Positions 19,097 to 28,498 of a stretch of 64,000 nt of DNA are shown here, piece by piece (the first letter of the stretch is position 1; each line of letters opens with the position of its first letter). The DNA is from Thauera sedimentorum (GTDB lineage: Bacteria > Pseudomonadota > Gammaproteobacteria > Burkholderiales > Rhodocyclaceae), in assembly GCF_014489115.1 (NCBI RefSeq), contig NZ_JACTAH010000002.1:806001-870000 (forward strand), in the 5' to 3' direction. The position numbers and the translations under genes are program-made. The notes below the pieces were generated by a model. It had not been told where the DNA came from and ran no database searches. It saw only the letters and a list, made by a program, of their open reading frames with translations.

Positions 19097-20854
19097 ATGG
19101 ATACCGACCGGACCGCCGGGGACGGGGGCGGCACGCTGCCCCACGACCTGCTCCAGACCCTGATCGACTTCCTGCCCAGCGGGGTGACGCTGTTCGACAG
19201 CGAGTTGCGCATGGTGGCCTGCAACCGCCAGTTCCGCGAACTGCTGGAATTCCCCGACGAGCTCTTCGCCGACGGGCTGCCGTGCATGCGCAGGCTGGCC
19301 GAGTTCAACGTGGCGCGCGGCGAGTACGGGCCGGGCGACCCGGCCGGGCAGGTCGAAGGCGTGCTGGAACGCGCGCGGCGCATGCAGGCCCACGTGTTCG
19401 AGCGCACGCGCCCCGACGGCCGGGTGCTGGAGGTGCGCGGCAACCCGCTGCCCGGCGGCGGCTTCGTCACCATCTACACCGACATCACCGAGCGCAAGCG
19501 CGCCGAGGAGGAAGCGCGCCGCGCGGCCAGCTACCTCGACGCGGTGGTCAGCGCCCTGCCGCAGGGCATCACGGTGATCGACGAGGCGCTGGACATCGCC
19601 TTGTGGAACCCGGCCTTCGTCAAGGTACAGAACCTGCCGGACGACTTCATGCGTCCCGGGGTGAGCTTTGCCGACGTGATCCGCTTCAACGCCCGGCGCG
19701 GCGAATACGGCGAGGTCGATGTCGAGGACAAGGTCCGCCGGATGGTCGAGCTCGCCCGCCGCTTCGAGCCCCATAGGCTGGAGCGCACCCGCGGCGACGG
19801 CGGGGTGATGGAGGTCGAGGGCCGGGTGGTGAGCGAGGGCGGGCGGCCGATCGGCTTCGTCACCACCTACACCGACATCACCGAGCGGGTGAACAACGAG
19901 CGCACCATCCGCCGGGTGCGCGACCTGATGGGCGAGGCGGTCAACTTCTCGCCCACCTGCATCTGGGAAACCGGCCCCGATGGCCGCTACACCTTCGTGC
20001 AGGGCATGGAGAAGATCCTCGGCGTGCCCGACTCGCACATGCTGGGCAAGGATCGCTGGCAGCGCCTGTGCGGCGACGAGTGCGCGGAAGGCTGCGCGGG
20101 CGCCGCCGCCTCGGGCGAGCGTGGCGACTGCCGGGTGCGCAGGGCCATCGCCGCGCGCGAACCGATCGAGCGCTGGACGCTGGCCACCCGCAACCGGCGC
20201 GGCGAAGCGGTGTGGCTGTCATGCACCGCGCGGCCGGTGCACGACGAGCACGGCGAGCTGCTCGGCTACCGCGGCGTGGATGTGGACGTCAGCGAGCTGA
20301 CCCGCGCGCACCGCGACCTGGAGCAGATCGCCCTGCACGACCCGCTCACCGGCCTGGCCAACCGGCGCAAGTTCCACAGCCGCTACGAGCTGGAGGCGGC
20401 GCACCTGCAGCGCACCGGCAGCAGCTTCGCGCTGCTGCTGATCGACATCGACTTCTTCAAGCAGGTCAACGACCGCTGGGGGCACCTGGTGGGCGACGAC
20501 TGCCTGCGTGGCGTGGCCAACGTCCTGTCGGGCAACGTGCGCGCGGTGGACATGGTGGGGCGCTTCGGGGGCGAGGAATTCCTCGTCCTGCTGTCGGACA
20601 CCGGCGTCGAGGGCGCCCGCACGGTGGCCGAGAAGCTGCGCCAGGCGGTGGCGTCCAGCGTGCCGGCCAGCCCGGGCGGCGCGGCCCTGCGGCTCACGGT
20701 CAGCATCGGGGTGGCCTGCGCGCCGGGCGAGCGCCGCCGCGCACCGGACTTCGACCACCTGCTGGCCGAGGCCGACCGCGCGGTGTACGCCGCCAAGCAC
20801 GCCGGGCGCAACCGGGTGTGCACCGCGCTGCCGGGTGCCACGCAAAATCCATGA
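19097..20854 (+). CDS. Multi-PAS diguanylate cyclase
   Basis: Soluble sensor of 585 residues without membrane helices. It has two tandem PAS domains of the PAS_7 type (LPSGVTLFDSELRMVACNRQ... and LPQGITVIDEALDIALWNPA...), each ending in YTDITER, then a third PAS region (residues about 280-400), and a GGDEF domain with an intact GGEEF site (RFGGEEFLVLLSD) and DPLTGLANRRKF. An AGGAGG ribosome-binding site stands before the ATG. The gene follows the NIT-PAS-GGDEF-EAL gene by 57 bases, so a synthesising and a degrading c-di-GMP enzyme are probably co-expressed. The third PAS segment has an unusual cysteine-bearing insert (CGDECAEGCAGA). Confidence 0.87.
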   Translation: MDTDRTAGDGGGTLPHDLLQTLIDFLPSGVTLFDSELRMVACNRQFRELLEFPDELFADGLPCMRRLAEFNVARGEYGPGDPAGQVEGVLERARRMQAHVFERTRPDGRVLEVRGNPLPGGGFVTIYTDITERKRAEEEARRAASYLDAVVSALPQGITVIDEALDIALWNPAFVKVQNLPDDFMRPGVSFADVIRFNARRGEYGEVDVEDKVRRMVELARRFEPHRLERTRGDGGVMEVEGRVVSEGGRPIGFVTTYTDITERVNNERTIRRVRDLMGEAVNFSPTCIWETGPDGRYTFVQGMEKILGVPDSHMLGKDRWQRLCGDECAEGCAGAAASGERGDCRVRRAIAAREPIERWTLATRNRRGEAVWLSCTARPVHDEHGELLGYRGVDVDVSELTRAHRDLEQIALHDPLTGLANRRKFHSRYELEAAHLQRTGSSFALLLIDIDFFKQVNDRWGHLVGDDCLRGVANVLSGNVRAVDMVGRFGGEEFLVLLSDTGVEGARTVAEKLRQAVASSVPASPGGAALRLTVSIGVACAPGERRRAPDFDHLLAEADRAVYAAKHAGRNRVCTALPGATQNP

Positions 20855-20910
20855 GACTGTAATGGTCATTCGGCATGCTGGTCCGCGTGTTCAACACGAC
20901 GGAGCCGGGC

Positions 20911-21165
20911 ATGGATGCAAGGGAGATGACCATCAACGCCGCGGGGCGCTGCGCCGACTGCGGTGTGCTGCGGGTGGATGGCGCGGACGGCCTGTGTCCC
21001 CACTGCCGCCTGCGCCGCATGTGGCGCGGCGCGCTGCGCGAGATCGACGAGCGCTACGTCGCCACCTGGGTGGCGCTGAGCGCGCTGGTGGCGGTGATGC
21101 TGTTCGTGGTCTTGCTGGGCGGCGGCGTGCCGCAGCACGGCCTGCTCGCGCTGGCGGGCAGCTGA
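20911..21165 (+). CDS. Small zinc-ribbon membrane protein of unknown function
   Basis: I do not recognise this gene. From the ATG at 20911, preceded by GGAG, it encodes 84 residues. The N-terminal half has two CxxC knuckles (CADC and CPHC, about 19 residues apart) that could bind one zinc as a ribbon. The C-terminal half has one strong hydrophobic helix (TWVALSALVAVMLFVVLLGG). It could also start at 20875. It lies between a diguanylate cyclase and the converging rnfH, 19 bases from the rnfH stop. Confidence 0.6.
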   Translation: MDAREMTINAAGRCADCGVLRVDGADGLCPHCRLRRMWRGALREIDERYVATWVALSALVAVMLFVVLLGGGVPQHGLLALAGS

Positions 21166-21184
21166 GCGCGGCCGGGCGGGTGCT

Positions 21185-21463
21185 TCAGTCCTCGTCGCCG
21201 TCGCCGGTGTCGCGGCGAGGCACCTGGGTGGGATCGCAGGTGATCGGGCGGTAGACCTCCACCCGGTCGCCGACCTGCAACGGGGTGTCGAGCTTCACCA
21301 CCTTGCCGAACACCCCCACCTTCTGCATCTCCAGATCGATCGCCGGGTACATCTGCAGCAGGCCGGAACGCTCGATCGCCTCCAGCGCGGTGGCGCCGTC
21401 GGGCACGTCCACCCGCAGCCACACCTGCCGGCCGTCGTCCGCGTAGGCCACTCCGACTCTCAT
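21185..21463 (-). CDS. rnfH: RnfH family protein
   Basis: Small ubiquitin-like beta-grasp protein (92 residues) of the RnfH/UPF0125 family: VGVAYADDGRQVWLRVDVP, then VGVFGKVVKLDTPLQVGDRVEVYRPI and an acidic tail. Its biochemical role is unsettled. In diazotrophs the gene is encoded with the rnf complex, as here where it is the last gene of the rnfABCDGEH operon, 19 bases after rnfE. Confidence 0.88.
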   Translation of the reverse strand: MRVGVAYADDGRQVWLRVDVPDGATALEAIERSGLLQMYPAIDLEMQKVGVFGKVVKLDTPLQVGDRVEVYRPITCDPTQVPRRDTGDGDED

Positions 21464-21482
21464 TGCGTGTTTCTCCCCTCGT

Positions 21483-22232
21483 TCAGGCGTTCGCGCCTTC
21501 GGTCAGCGCGGCAGCGCGCTGCCGTTCGCGCTTGGTGTCCCACACCCGCTTGCCTGCGATCAGGAAGCCCAGGGCGAGGAAGCCGCCGGGCGGCAGGATC
21601 ATCAGCAGGAAGCCCTTGTAGTCCGGGATCACCGTGATCTCCAGGAAGCGGAAGGCCTCGCCCAGCAGCAGGCTGGCGCCGGCGAACAGGGTGCCGGCGC
21701 CGAGCAGTTCGCGCACCGCGCCGAGCACCACCAGCGCCAGGGTGAAGCCCAGGCCCATCGCCAGGCCGTCCACCGCCGAGGCGGCCACCGGGTTCTTCGA
21801 CGCGAAAGCCTCGGCGCGCCCCAGGATGCCGCAGTTGCACACGATCAGCGCGATGAACAGGCCCAGCACCTTGTAGAGGTCGTGCAGCCAGGCGTTGATG
21901 CTCATGTCCACCAGGGTGACCAGGGTGGCGATCAGCACCACGAACACCGGGATGCGCACGCTGGCGCTCACCCAGTTGCGGATCAGCGCCACGCCCACGT
22001 TGGCCATCACCAGCACCGCGGTGGTCGCCAGCCCCATGCCCAGGCCGTTGGTGGCGGTACCGGTGACCGCCAGCAGCGGGCACAGCGCCAGCATCTGGGC
22101 GAAGACCATGTTCTCGGTCCACAGGCCGCGCCCGACGATGCCGCGGTAGTCCACCGCAGGTTTCGCAGGGGCCGCGGCGGCGGCGGGGATGCCCTCGGCC
22201 GGCAGGTCGGTGGCCTCGGCAGTCGTGCTCAT
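21483..22232 (-). CDS. rnfE: Electron transport complex subunit RnfE
   Basis: Integral membrane subunit (249 residues) of the Rnf ion-translocating ferredoxin:NAD oxidoreductase, homologous to RnfA and NqrD. It has about six hydrophobic helices and the pair of motifs LCPLLAVTGTATNGLGMGLATT and CNCGILGRAEAF, containing the conserved membrane cysteines. The start overlaps the rnfG stop by four bases. N- and C-terminal extensions rich in Ala and Pro or Arg are present. Confidence 0.95.
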   Translation of the reverse strand: MSTTAEATDLPAEGIPAAAAAPAKPAVDYRGIVGRGLWTENMVFAQMLALCPLLAVTGTATNGLGMGLATTAVLVMANVGVALIRNWVSASVRIPVFVVLIATLVTLVDMSINAWLHDLYKVLGLFIALIVCNCGILGRAEAFASKNPVAASAVDGLAMGLGFTLALVVLGAVRELLGAGTLFAGASLLLGEAFRFLEITVIPDYKGFLLMILPPGGFLALGFLIAGKRVWDTKRERQRAAALTEGANA

Positions 22233-22906
22233 GGTTTCGCCTCCTCAGTGCTGCTCGCGGCCGGATCGGCGAACATCGCCGCGCGTTGCGTTAGGTAGAG
22301 ATCCAGCCCGGCCTTGACTGTGCCGACCACCGCGCGCGGGGTGATGGTGGCGCCGGCAAATTGGTCGAACTCGCCGCCGTCCTTCTTTACCGCCCAGCGC
22401 GCGGGCACCGGGTCTTCCAGCGACTTGCCGGCGAAGCCATGGATCCACGGGCTGCGCGCGGCCTCGATCTTGTCGCCCAGGCCGGGGGTCTCGGCGTGGC
22501 CGGTGACCCGCACGCCGGTGATGCGGCCGTTGCGGTCGACGCCCATCACCAGGCGCACCGGCCCGGCGTAGCCCTTGCCGCTCATCTGGTAGATCACCGC
22601 CACCACTTCGCCGCCCTGACGGGCGCGGTGCACGGTGAGCGGACGGCCGTCGGTGCCGGTCACCGTGGTGGTGTCGGCCAGCAGGTCGTTGTCGTGGAAG
22701 TTCTCCGGCAGCACCTGGGCGAGCGAGGTGGCCACGTCGTGTGCCTCGGCCGCGGCGATCACCGGGCCGGTGGCGGTGTGGGCCAGCGCCAACGCGCCGC
22801 CCGCGACCAGGGCGACGACGCCCAGCGACACGGTCTGGTACCACAGCGTGTCGAGACGGTCGCCGCTGGCGGCGGGGGCCGACGGGGTGGGCGTGGTGCA
22901 GTGCAT
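22229..22906 (-). CDS. rnfG: Electron transport complex subunit RnfG
   Basis: Membrane-anchored FMN-binding subunit (225 residues). An N-terminal helix (VSLGVVALVAGGALALAHTA) is followed by a periplasmic domain in which FMN is covalently attached to a threonine. The likely site is in FAGATITPRAVVG. The glycine-rich MGVDRNGRITGVRVTGHAETPGLG segment is typical of RnfG/NqrC. It lies 3 bases after rnfD. Confidence 0.94.
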   Translation of the reverse strand: MHCTTPTPSAPAASGDRLDTLWYQTVSLGVVALVAGGALALAHTATGPVIAAAEAHDVATSLAQVLPENFHDNDLLADTTTVTGTDGRPLTVHRARQGGEVVAVIYQMSGKGYAGPVRLVMGVDRNGRITGVRVTGHAETPGLGDKIEAARSPWIHGFAGKSLEDPVPARWAVKKDGGEFDQFAGATITPRAVVGTVKAGLDLYLTQRAAMFADPAASSTEEAKP

Positions 22907-22909
22907 CGC

Positions 22910-23965
22910 TCAGTTCCCTTTCGGTGCGGCCGGCGTCAGGCTGCGTCCGCTGCGCGTGCGGCCGAAGATGCGCGGACGGGTGTAGTGGTCGATCAGCGGC
23001 GTGGCCGCGTTCATCAGCAGCACCGCGAAGGCCACCCCTTCCGGGTAGGCGCCCCAAGTGCGGATGATCCAGTTCAGCAGCCCGCAACCGAGGCCGAAGA
23101 TCCACTGGCCGAGCGGCGTGGAGGGCGAGGTGACGTAGTCGGTGGCGATGAAGAAGGCGCCCAGCATGACCCCGCCGGCCAGCAGGTGGGCCATGGGCGG
23201 CAGGAAGCGCTCCGGGGCGAGGAAGTGGGCGATGGCCGCGGGCAGGGCCACGCCGAGCAGGAAGGCGGCCGGGATGCGCAGGCCGATCACGCGCATGAAG
23301 ACCAGGAAGAGGCCGCCGGCGGCGAGCAGCAGCGCGCTGGTCTCGCCCAGGCTGCCGGCGCGGTCGCCGAGGCCCAGGGCCAGCGGGTCAACCTCGCCGG
23401 TGATCGGCAGGCCACGCGAGACCGCGCTGCGCGCGTGGTCGAGCAGCGAGGCGCTGGTCATGCCGTCGGGCACCGCGCCGAAGGTGATCGCGAGCGCGCC
23501 CAGCGCGTCGGGGGCGCCCGCGCTGCCCAGCGGCAGCGGCGCCAGCCACTGGGTCATCTCCACCGGGAAGGAGATCAGCAGCATCACCCGCGCGGCCATC
23601 GCAGGGTTGAACAGGTTCTGCCCCATGCCGCCAAAGGCGTGCTTGCACACCACGACGGCGAAGGCGCCGCCCACCGCGCCCAGCCACCACGGCGCCCAGG
23701 GCGGCAGCGACAGGGCCAGCAGCCAGCCGGTGAGCACCGCCGAGCCATCGGCCAGCGCCGGCTTGGCCGGGCGGTCGGCCAGGCGCACGCACAGCGCCTC
23801 GGCGAACACGCAGGCCAGCACGGTGACCAGCCACAGGTACACCGCCGGCCAGCCGAAGCGCCAGAAGCCGGCCAGGGTGGCCGGCAGCAGGGCCAGCATG
23901 ACCAGCATCATCACCTGGCCGACCGGGCGGGCGCCGTGGGCGTGGGGGGAGGACACGATGTTCAT
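22910..23965 (-). CDS. rnfD: Electron transport complex subunit RnfD
   Basis: Polytopic inner-membrane subunit (351 residues) homologous to NqrB, carrying flavin on the periplasmic side. Motifs include FGGMGQNLFNPAMAARV, the flavin-site region DGMTSASLLDH and FFIATDYVTSPSTPLGQWIFGLGCG. The ATG overlaps the rnfC stop by four bases. Confidence 0.95.
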   Translation of the reverse strand: MNIVSSPHAHGARPVGQVMMLVMLALLPATLAGFWRFGWPAVYLWLVTVLACVFAEALCVRLADRPAKPALADGSAVLTGWLLALSLPPWAPWWLGAVGGAFAVVVCKHAFGGMGQNLFNPAMAARVMLLISFPVEMTQWLAPLPLGSAGAPDALGALAITFGAVPDGMTSASLLDHARSAVSRGLPITGEVDPLALGLGDRAGSLGETSALLLAAGGLFLVFMRVIGLRIPAAFLLGVALPAAIAHFLAPERFLPPMAHLLAGGVMLGAFFIATDYVTSPSTPLGQWIFGLGCGLLNWIIRTWGAYPEGVAFAVLLMNAATPLIDHYTRPRIFGRTRSGRSLTPAAPKGN

Positions 23966-25506
23966 GCCGCGCTTTCCTCGCTGGCGGGTTGTTCGGCGGC
24001 CGCGGCGGCGGCCTTTGCGGCGGCTTCGGCCTTGGCGCGCTCGCGCTCGGCCTTGCGGCGCGCGGCGGCCTCGGCCTTCTCGCGCGCCTCGCGCTCCATG
24101 CGTTCGTTACGCGCCTCGACCAGTTCGCGGATGGCGTCCTGCTTGAGCTTGTTGCGGTCGCGCGCGGCCAGCTCGCCCTTGGCGTGGTTGAAGTACTGCA
24201 CCAGCGGGATCTTCGACGGACACACGAAGGAGCAGGTGCCGCAGCCGATGCAGTCCTTGAGCCCGAGGTCGACCGAGGCGGCGAGGTCGCCGGCGCGAAT
24301 GCGCGCGGCCATCTCCAGCGGCAGCAGGCCGATCGGACAGGCGCCGACGCAGGACGCGCAGCGGATGCATGGGCCTTCCGCGGCCTGGCGCGCGCCGGTC
24401 TCCGCGGCGGTGAGCGCCAGCACCCCGCCCGAGCCCTTGATGATCGGCAGCTCCAGGGTGGTGACCGCGATGCCCATCATCGGCCCGCCCATCACCAGGC
24501 GCGCCGGGGTTTCGGTGAGTCCGCCGCAGAAGGCCACCAGCGCGGAGGCCGGGGTGCCGAGGCGTACTTCCAGGTTGCGCGGGGTGCGCACCGCGCCGCC
24601 GGCCACGGTGACGATGCGCCTGGTGAGCGGCTCGCCGTAGCGGATTGCGCGGTGGATGGCCGCCGCGGTGCCGACGTTGTGCACCACCACGCCGATGTCC
24701 GCAGAGCGCCCCTGCGAGGGCACCTCGCGGCCGGTGAGCCAGGCGATCAGCTGCTTTTCGGAGCCCATTGGGTAGCGGCTGGGCACGGTGACTACCGCCA
24801 CTTCGCCGAAGCCGGCGGCCGCTTCGCGCAGCGCGGCGATGGCCTGTGGCTTGTTGGATTCGACCCCGATCAGCACGCGGCTGCCGCCGATGGCGCGCAG
24901 GATGATGCGCGCGCCGTCGATAACCTCGCCCGCGCGCTCCTGCATCAGGCGGTCGTCGCAGGACAGATAGGGCTCGCACTCGCCGCCGTTGAGGATCAGC
25001 GTGGGGATGGGCGTGCGCTGCCCCAGGCTGAGCTTGACCGCGGCCGGGAAGGTGGCGCCGCCCAGGCCTACGATGCCGGCCGCGGCCACCCGGCGGGCGA
25101 TCTCGGCCGGCTCCAGGGTAAAGGGGTTGGCGCCGGTGAATGCCACCGCCTCGTCCAGGCCGTCGCTCTCCAGCAGGATGGCCGGACCGGTGAGGCCGGA
25201 GGGATGTGGCACCTGCACCTCGCCGATGCCCAGGATGGTGCCCGAAGTTGGTGCATGGAGGGGCGCGGACACCGGCCCGGCGGCCTCGGCGATCAGCTGC
25301 CCGCGCAGCACGCGCTCGCCGGCGCTCACCAGCGGGCGGGCCGGTGCGCCGATGTGCTGGGTCAGCGGCAGGGTGAGCAGCGGCGGCAGCGGAATCGCCG
25401 TGGTCTCGGTGCCGGCGGCCGGGTCCTTGCGGCCGTCCGGGTGCGCCCCCCAGCGCTTGACCAGGCGGGTCAGGCGGGTGAGCAGGGAGATGTCGGGTGC
25501 GCCCAT
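23962..25506 (-). CDS. rnfC: Electron transport complex subunit RnfC
   Basis: Peripheral NADH/FMN and iron-sulfur subunit (514 residues). It shows the flavin and NADH-binding region (GLGGATFPAAVKL, NGGECEPYLSCDDRLMQ) and two 4Fe-4S clusters (CIRCASCVGACPIGLLP and CIGCGTCSFVCPSKIPL). The last 70 residues form a charged, alanine-rich predicted coiled coil (repeats of RKAERERAKAEAAAKA), a variable-length tail common in RnfC of proteobacteria. It lies 9 bases after rnfB. Confidence 0.96.
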   Translation of the reverse strand: MGAPDISLLTRLTRLVKRWGAHPDGRKDPAAGTETTAIPLPPLLTLPLTQHIGAPARPLVSAGERVLRGQLIAEAAGPVSAPLHAPTSGTILGIGEVQVPHPSGLTGPAILLESDGLDEAVAFTGANPFTLEPAEIARRVAAAGIVGLGGATFPAAVKLSLGQRTPIPTLILNGGECEPYLSCDDRLMQERAGEVIDGARIILRAIGGSRVLIGVESNKPQAIAALREAAAGFGEVAVVTVPSRYPMGSEKQLIAWLTGREVPSQGRSADIGVVVHNVGTAAAIHRAIRYGEPLTRRIVTVAGGAVRTPRNLEVRLGTPASALVAFCGGLTETPARLVMGGPMMGIAVTTLELPIIKGSGGVLALTAAETGARQAAEGPCIRCASCVGACPIGLLPLEMAARIRAGDLAASVDLGLKDCIGCGTCSFVCPSKIPLVQYFNHAKGELAARDRNKLKQDAIRELVEARNERMEREAREKAEAAARRKAERERAKAEAAAKAAAAAAEQPASEESAA

Positions 25507-25515
25507 GGTCGGTCC

Positions 25516-26100
25516 TTATGCGTTCGCGCTCGCCAGCGCGGGGGCGGCCGGTGCCGCGGGCGCTGCTTCGAGCGCCGGCTTGGGCCACACCCAGGTCTGC
25601 AGGGTCACCGGCACCGGGGTCAGGGTGATCGCCCCGGTCGGGCAGATGTGCTCGCACTTGGCGCAGCCGGTGCAGGCTTCGCGGATCACCGCGTGGATCT
25701 GCTTGACCGCGCCGATCACCGCGTCGGTGGGGCAAGCCTTGAAGCACTTGGTGCAGCCGATGCAGATGTCTTCGCGCACGCCGGCCACCACCGGCAGCTC
25801 GTCGGCCACCGCGGCGGCGTCCAGGGAGAGACCCAGGCGGGCGGCGAGCGCCTCGGCCAGCGCCTTGCCGCCGGGCGGGCAACAGGTGGCGCCCGCTTCG
25901 CCCTTGGCCAGCGCGGCGGCGGCGCCGGCACATCCGGGGTAGCCGCACTGGCCGCAGTTGGTGCCGGGCATCATGGCTTCCAGTTCGGCTTCGATGCCGC
26001 TGGCCTCCACGCGGAAGCTGCGCGCGGCCACGCCCAGGATCAGTCCGAGCGCGACGCCGAGCAGCGAGAGACTGAGGATTGCGTACAACATCTCTGGCAC
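25516..26100 (-). CDS. rnfB: Electron transport complex iron-sulfur subunit RnfB
   Basis: Iron-sulfur entry or exit subunit (194 residues) that exchanges electrons with ferredoxin. A hydrophobic N-terminal helix is followed by a four-cysteine cluster domain (GTNCGQCGYPGCAG with a later CCPPGG) and two 4Fe-4S ferredoxin motifs (CIGCTKCFKACPTDA and CTGCAKCEHICPTGA). Its position between rnfA and rnfC is the standard one. The C-terminal tail is alanine/proline-rich. Confidence 0.96.
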   Translation of the reverse strand: MPEMLYAILSLSLLGVALGLILGVAARSFRVEASGIEAELEAMMPGTNCGQCGYPGCAGAAAALAKGEAGATCCPPGGKALAEALAARLGLSLDAAAVADELPVVAGVREDICIGCTKCFKACPTDAVIGAVKQIHAVIREACTGCAKCEHICPTGAITLTPVPVTLQTWVWPKPALEAAPAAPAAPALASANA

Positions 26101-26107
26101 CCCCTTG

Positions 26108-26689
26108 TCAGTGGTTGGTGAGGCCGGCGAAGCCCATGAAGGCGAGCGACAGCAGGCCGGCGGTGACGAAGCCGATCGGCGCCCCGGCGAAGGCGGCCGG
26201 CACGCGGGCCAGCGCCAGGCGCTCGCGCAGGCCGGCGAACATGATCAGCACCACGGTGAAGCCGATCGCCGAACCCAGCGCGTAGAGCACGCTGGTGACG
26301 AAGCCCGCGCCCTCCTGCACGTTGAGCAGGGCCACGCCCAGCACCGCGCAGTTGGTGGTGATCAGCGGCAGGTAGATGCCCAGCACCTGGTAGAGCTCGG
26401 GGGCGTTCTTCTTCACCGCCATCTCGACGAACTGCACCGTGGCGGCGATCACCAGGATGAAGCCCAGCAGGCGCAGGTAGCCGAGTTCAAGCGGCACCAG
26501 CAGCCAGTGTTCGAGCGCCCAGGTGAGCGCGCTGGTCAGGACCAGCACGAAGGTGGTGGCCAGCCCCATGCCGACCGCGCTGTCGATTTTGCGCGACACC
26601 CCCATGAAGGGGCACAGGCCGAGGAATTTGACCAGCACCACGTTGTTCACCAGCGCCGTTCCCAGCAGGAGCATCAACCACTCGTTCAT
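26108..26689 (-). CDS. rnfA: Electron transport complex subunit RnfA
   Basis: Integral membrane subunit of 193 residues homologous to NqrE, the first gene of the rnf operon. The motifs [20 protein letters not shown] and [13 protein letters not shown] hold the conserved membrane cysteines that ligate an iron-sulfur centre. The ATG at 26689 is preceded by a purine-rich GGAG. A GTG at 26704 is possible. A sigma-54 promoter is seen just upstream, at 26723-26737, so rnf should be transcribed with nif genes. Confidence 0.96.
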   Translation of the reverse strand: MNEWLMLLLGTALVNNVVLVKFLGLCPFMGVSRKIDSAVGMGLATTFVLVLTSALTWALEHWLLVPLELGYLRLLGFILVIAATVQFVEMAVKKNAPELYQVLGIYLPLITTNCAVLGVALLNVQEGAGFVTSVLYALGSAIGFTVVLIMFAGLRERLALARVPAAFAGAPIGFVTAGLLSLAFMGFAGLTNH

Positions 26690-26722
26690 CGCCTCGTTCT
26701 CCACGCGTTCAAGCTCCGGTCA

Positions 26723-26737
26723 GCAGAACGCGTGCCA
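26723..26737 (-). promoter_or_regulatory. Sigma-54 promoter for the rnf operon
   Basis: On the minus strand the 15 bases read TGGCACGCGTTCTGC. This matches TGGCAC-N5-TTGC at all but one position, with the invariant GG and GC at the correct spacing. The predicted start of transcription is some 20 bases before rnfA. The NifA site at 26832-26847 lies about 100 bases upstream. Confidence 0.8.
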
Positions 26738-26831
26738 CGCCCGGATGGAATCGTAAAGCCATGATTTAATGGAGTTGGTGCGCTGCGATGCGGGGTGTTT
26801 GCTGTATCGAGTCCGCCATCGTCCGCGGCTT

Positions 26832-26847
26832 TGTCGCGATTGCGACA
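26832..26847. promoter_or_regulatory. NifA upstream activator sequence shared by rnf and nifLA
   Basis: The sequence TGTCGCGATTGCGACA is an exact TGT-N10-ACA site and a palindrome with six-base arms (TGTCGC/GCGACA). It lies between the divergent rnfA and nifL genes. It is about 40 bases from the nifL -24 element and 95 bases from the rnf -24 element, so one NifA oligomer could serve both promoters. Confidence 0.8.
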
Positions 26848-26886
26848 GCCGGCGGCGCGGTCCAGGCCCGGCGCCCGTGTCCGCCG

Positions 26887-26901
26887 CCGTGGCACATCGC
26901 T
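26887..26901 (+). promoter_or_regulatory. Sigma-54 promoter for nifLA
   Basis: TGGCACATCGCTTGC is a perfect match to the -24/-12 consensus TGGCAC-N5-TTGC. The nifL ATG follows 38 bases downstream. With the NifA site just upstream this implies positive autoregulation of nifLA. Confidence 0.88.
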
Positions 26902-26939
26902 TGCTTCGGAACTCCCGCCACCGTCGCGAGATTTCAAGC

Positions 26940-28498
26940 ATGGCCACTCCCGCCCCCGTTTCCTCGCCGCTGCCGCAGATTCCCGCGGACATCACCGATG
27001 CGCTGTTCCACCACGCGGTCGATCAGTCCGCCATCGCGATCTCGATTACCGATGCGGCGGCCACCATCCTCTATGTGAACAAGGCCTTCTGCGCGATCAC
27101 CGGCTACGCCGCCGAAGAGGTGGTGGGGCAGAACCAGTCGCTGCTGTCCTACAGGTCCACGCCCAAGCCGGTGTACCAGGCGCTGTGGGCGGCGCTCAAC
27201 GAGGGCCGGCCGTGGACCGGCCGCCTGCTCAACCGCCGCAAGGACGGCCTGCCCTATGTGGCCGAACTCACCGTCACCCCGCTGGCGCCGCAGAACGGCG
27301 GCCAGACGCACTATCTGGGCATGCACTGGGATGCCACCGACGAACACCGCCTGGCGCAGCAACTTACCAACCACAAGCAGCTGATCGAATCGGTGATCTC
27401 GGTGGCGCCGGTGGCGGTCGCCCTGCTCAACAGCGACGGCCAGGTGGTGCTGGACAATCCGGCCTACCGCCGTATCGCCGTCGAGATGCGGGTGGCCGAG
27501 CCTGCCCACGCGGTGATGAGCGCGCTGCAGGAGAGCCTGGGCGAGGCCTTCCACACCGCGGTGACCCATCGCCGCCCGCTTGCCAACCACGAACTGCGCT
27601 TCGAGCGCGCGGGCGGCGGCGAGGCGCGCTGGTACGCCTGTTCGCTGACCTGGTTCGAGGAACGCTCCACGCTGCCGGACGCCTTCTACGGCGACGACCG
27701 CAGCGACTACCAGCTGCTGGTCATGCACGATATCAGTGCATCCAAGCGCCAGGAGGAGGCGCTGCGCCTCGCCGCGATGCGCGCCATGCTCTCCGAAGGG
27801 GAGCTCAACCAGAGCCTGCGCGAAGCGCTCTCCGGCGCCATCTTCCAGCTCCAGGGACCGGTCAACCTGATCTCCGCCGCCGCCACGCTGCAGAAGCGTC
27901 GCGCCGGGCAGAGCGCCGCCATCGACCCGCTGGCCCGCGCGCTGGCCGACGCCCAGGCTGCCGGCGAGCAGGCCATCGCCACCCTGCAGGCCGCCATGCC
28001 GCCCGAGCCGCTGGAGCCCACCGGCCCGGTGAACCTCAACGAAGTGCTGCGCGACGTGCTGATGCTGGAAACCGACGCCCTGCTGTCGGCCGGCATCACC
28101 GTGGACTGGCAACCCGCCCATGTGCTGCCCTCGGTGCAGGGCGACCCTGCGGCGCTGCGCAACCTATTCCGCCAGCTGGTCGGCAACGCCATCGAGGCGA
28201 TGAACGTGCGCGGCTGGAACGAGCGCGCGCTCTTCCTCTCCACCGTGGCCCGCGACGGCCAGGTGGAAGCCGAGATCGTCGACACCGGGCCGGGCATCCC
28301 GGAAGCGCTGCGGCTGAAGATCTTCGAGCCCTTCTTCTCCACCAAGCCCTCGCGCGGCGGGGCGCGCGGCGTCGGCCTGTCGCTGGCGCAGGAGATCGTC
28401 AGCCGCCACCGCGGCGTGCTCGAGATCGATCCGCGCCATGTCGGCGGCTGTCGTCTGCGGGTGAGCTTCCCGGCCACCCGCTCGGTGGAGGCCCACGG

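Noticed and set aside
17477..20038. 853-codon frame antisense to two c-di-GMP genes
   Set aside because: It spans two unrelated genes on the other strand and shows only compositional bias.
22361..24640. 759-codon frame opposite the rnf operon
   Set aside because: Histidine, glutamine and arginine-rich translation of the non-coding strand. Rnf genes are certain there.
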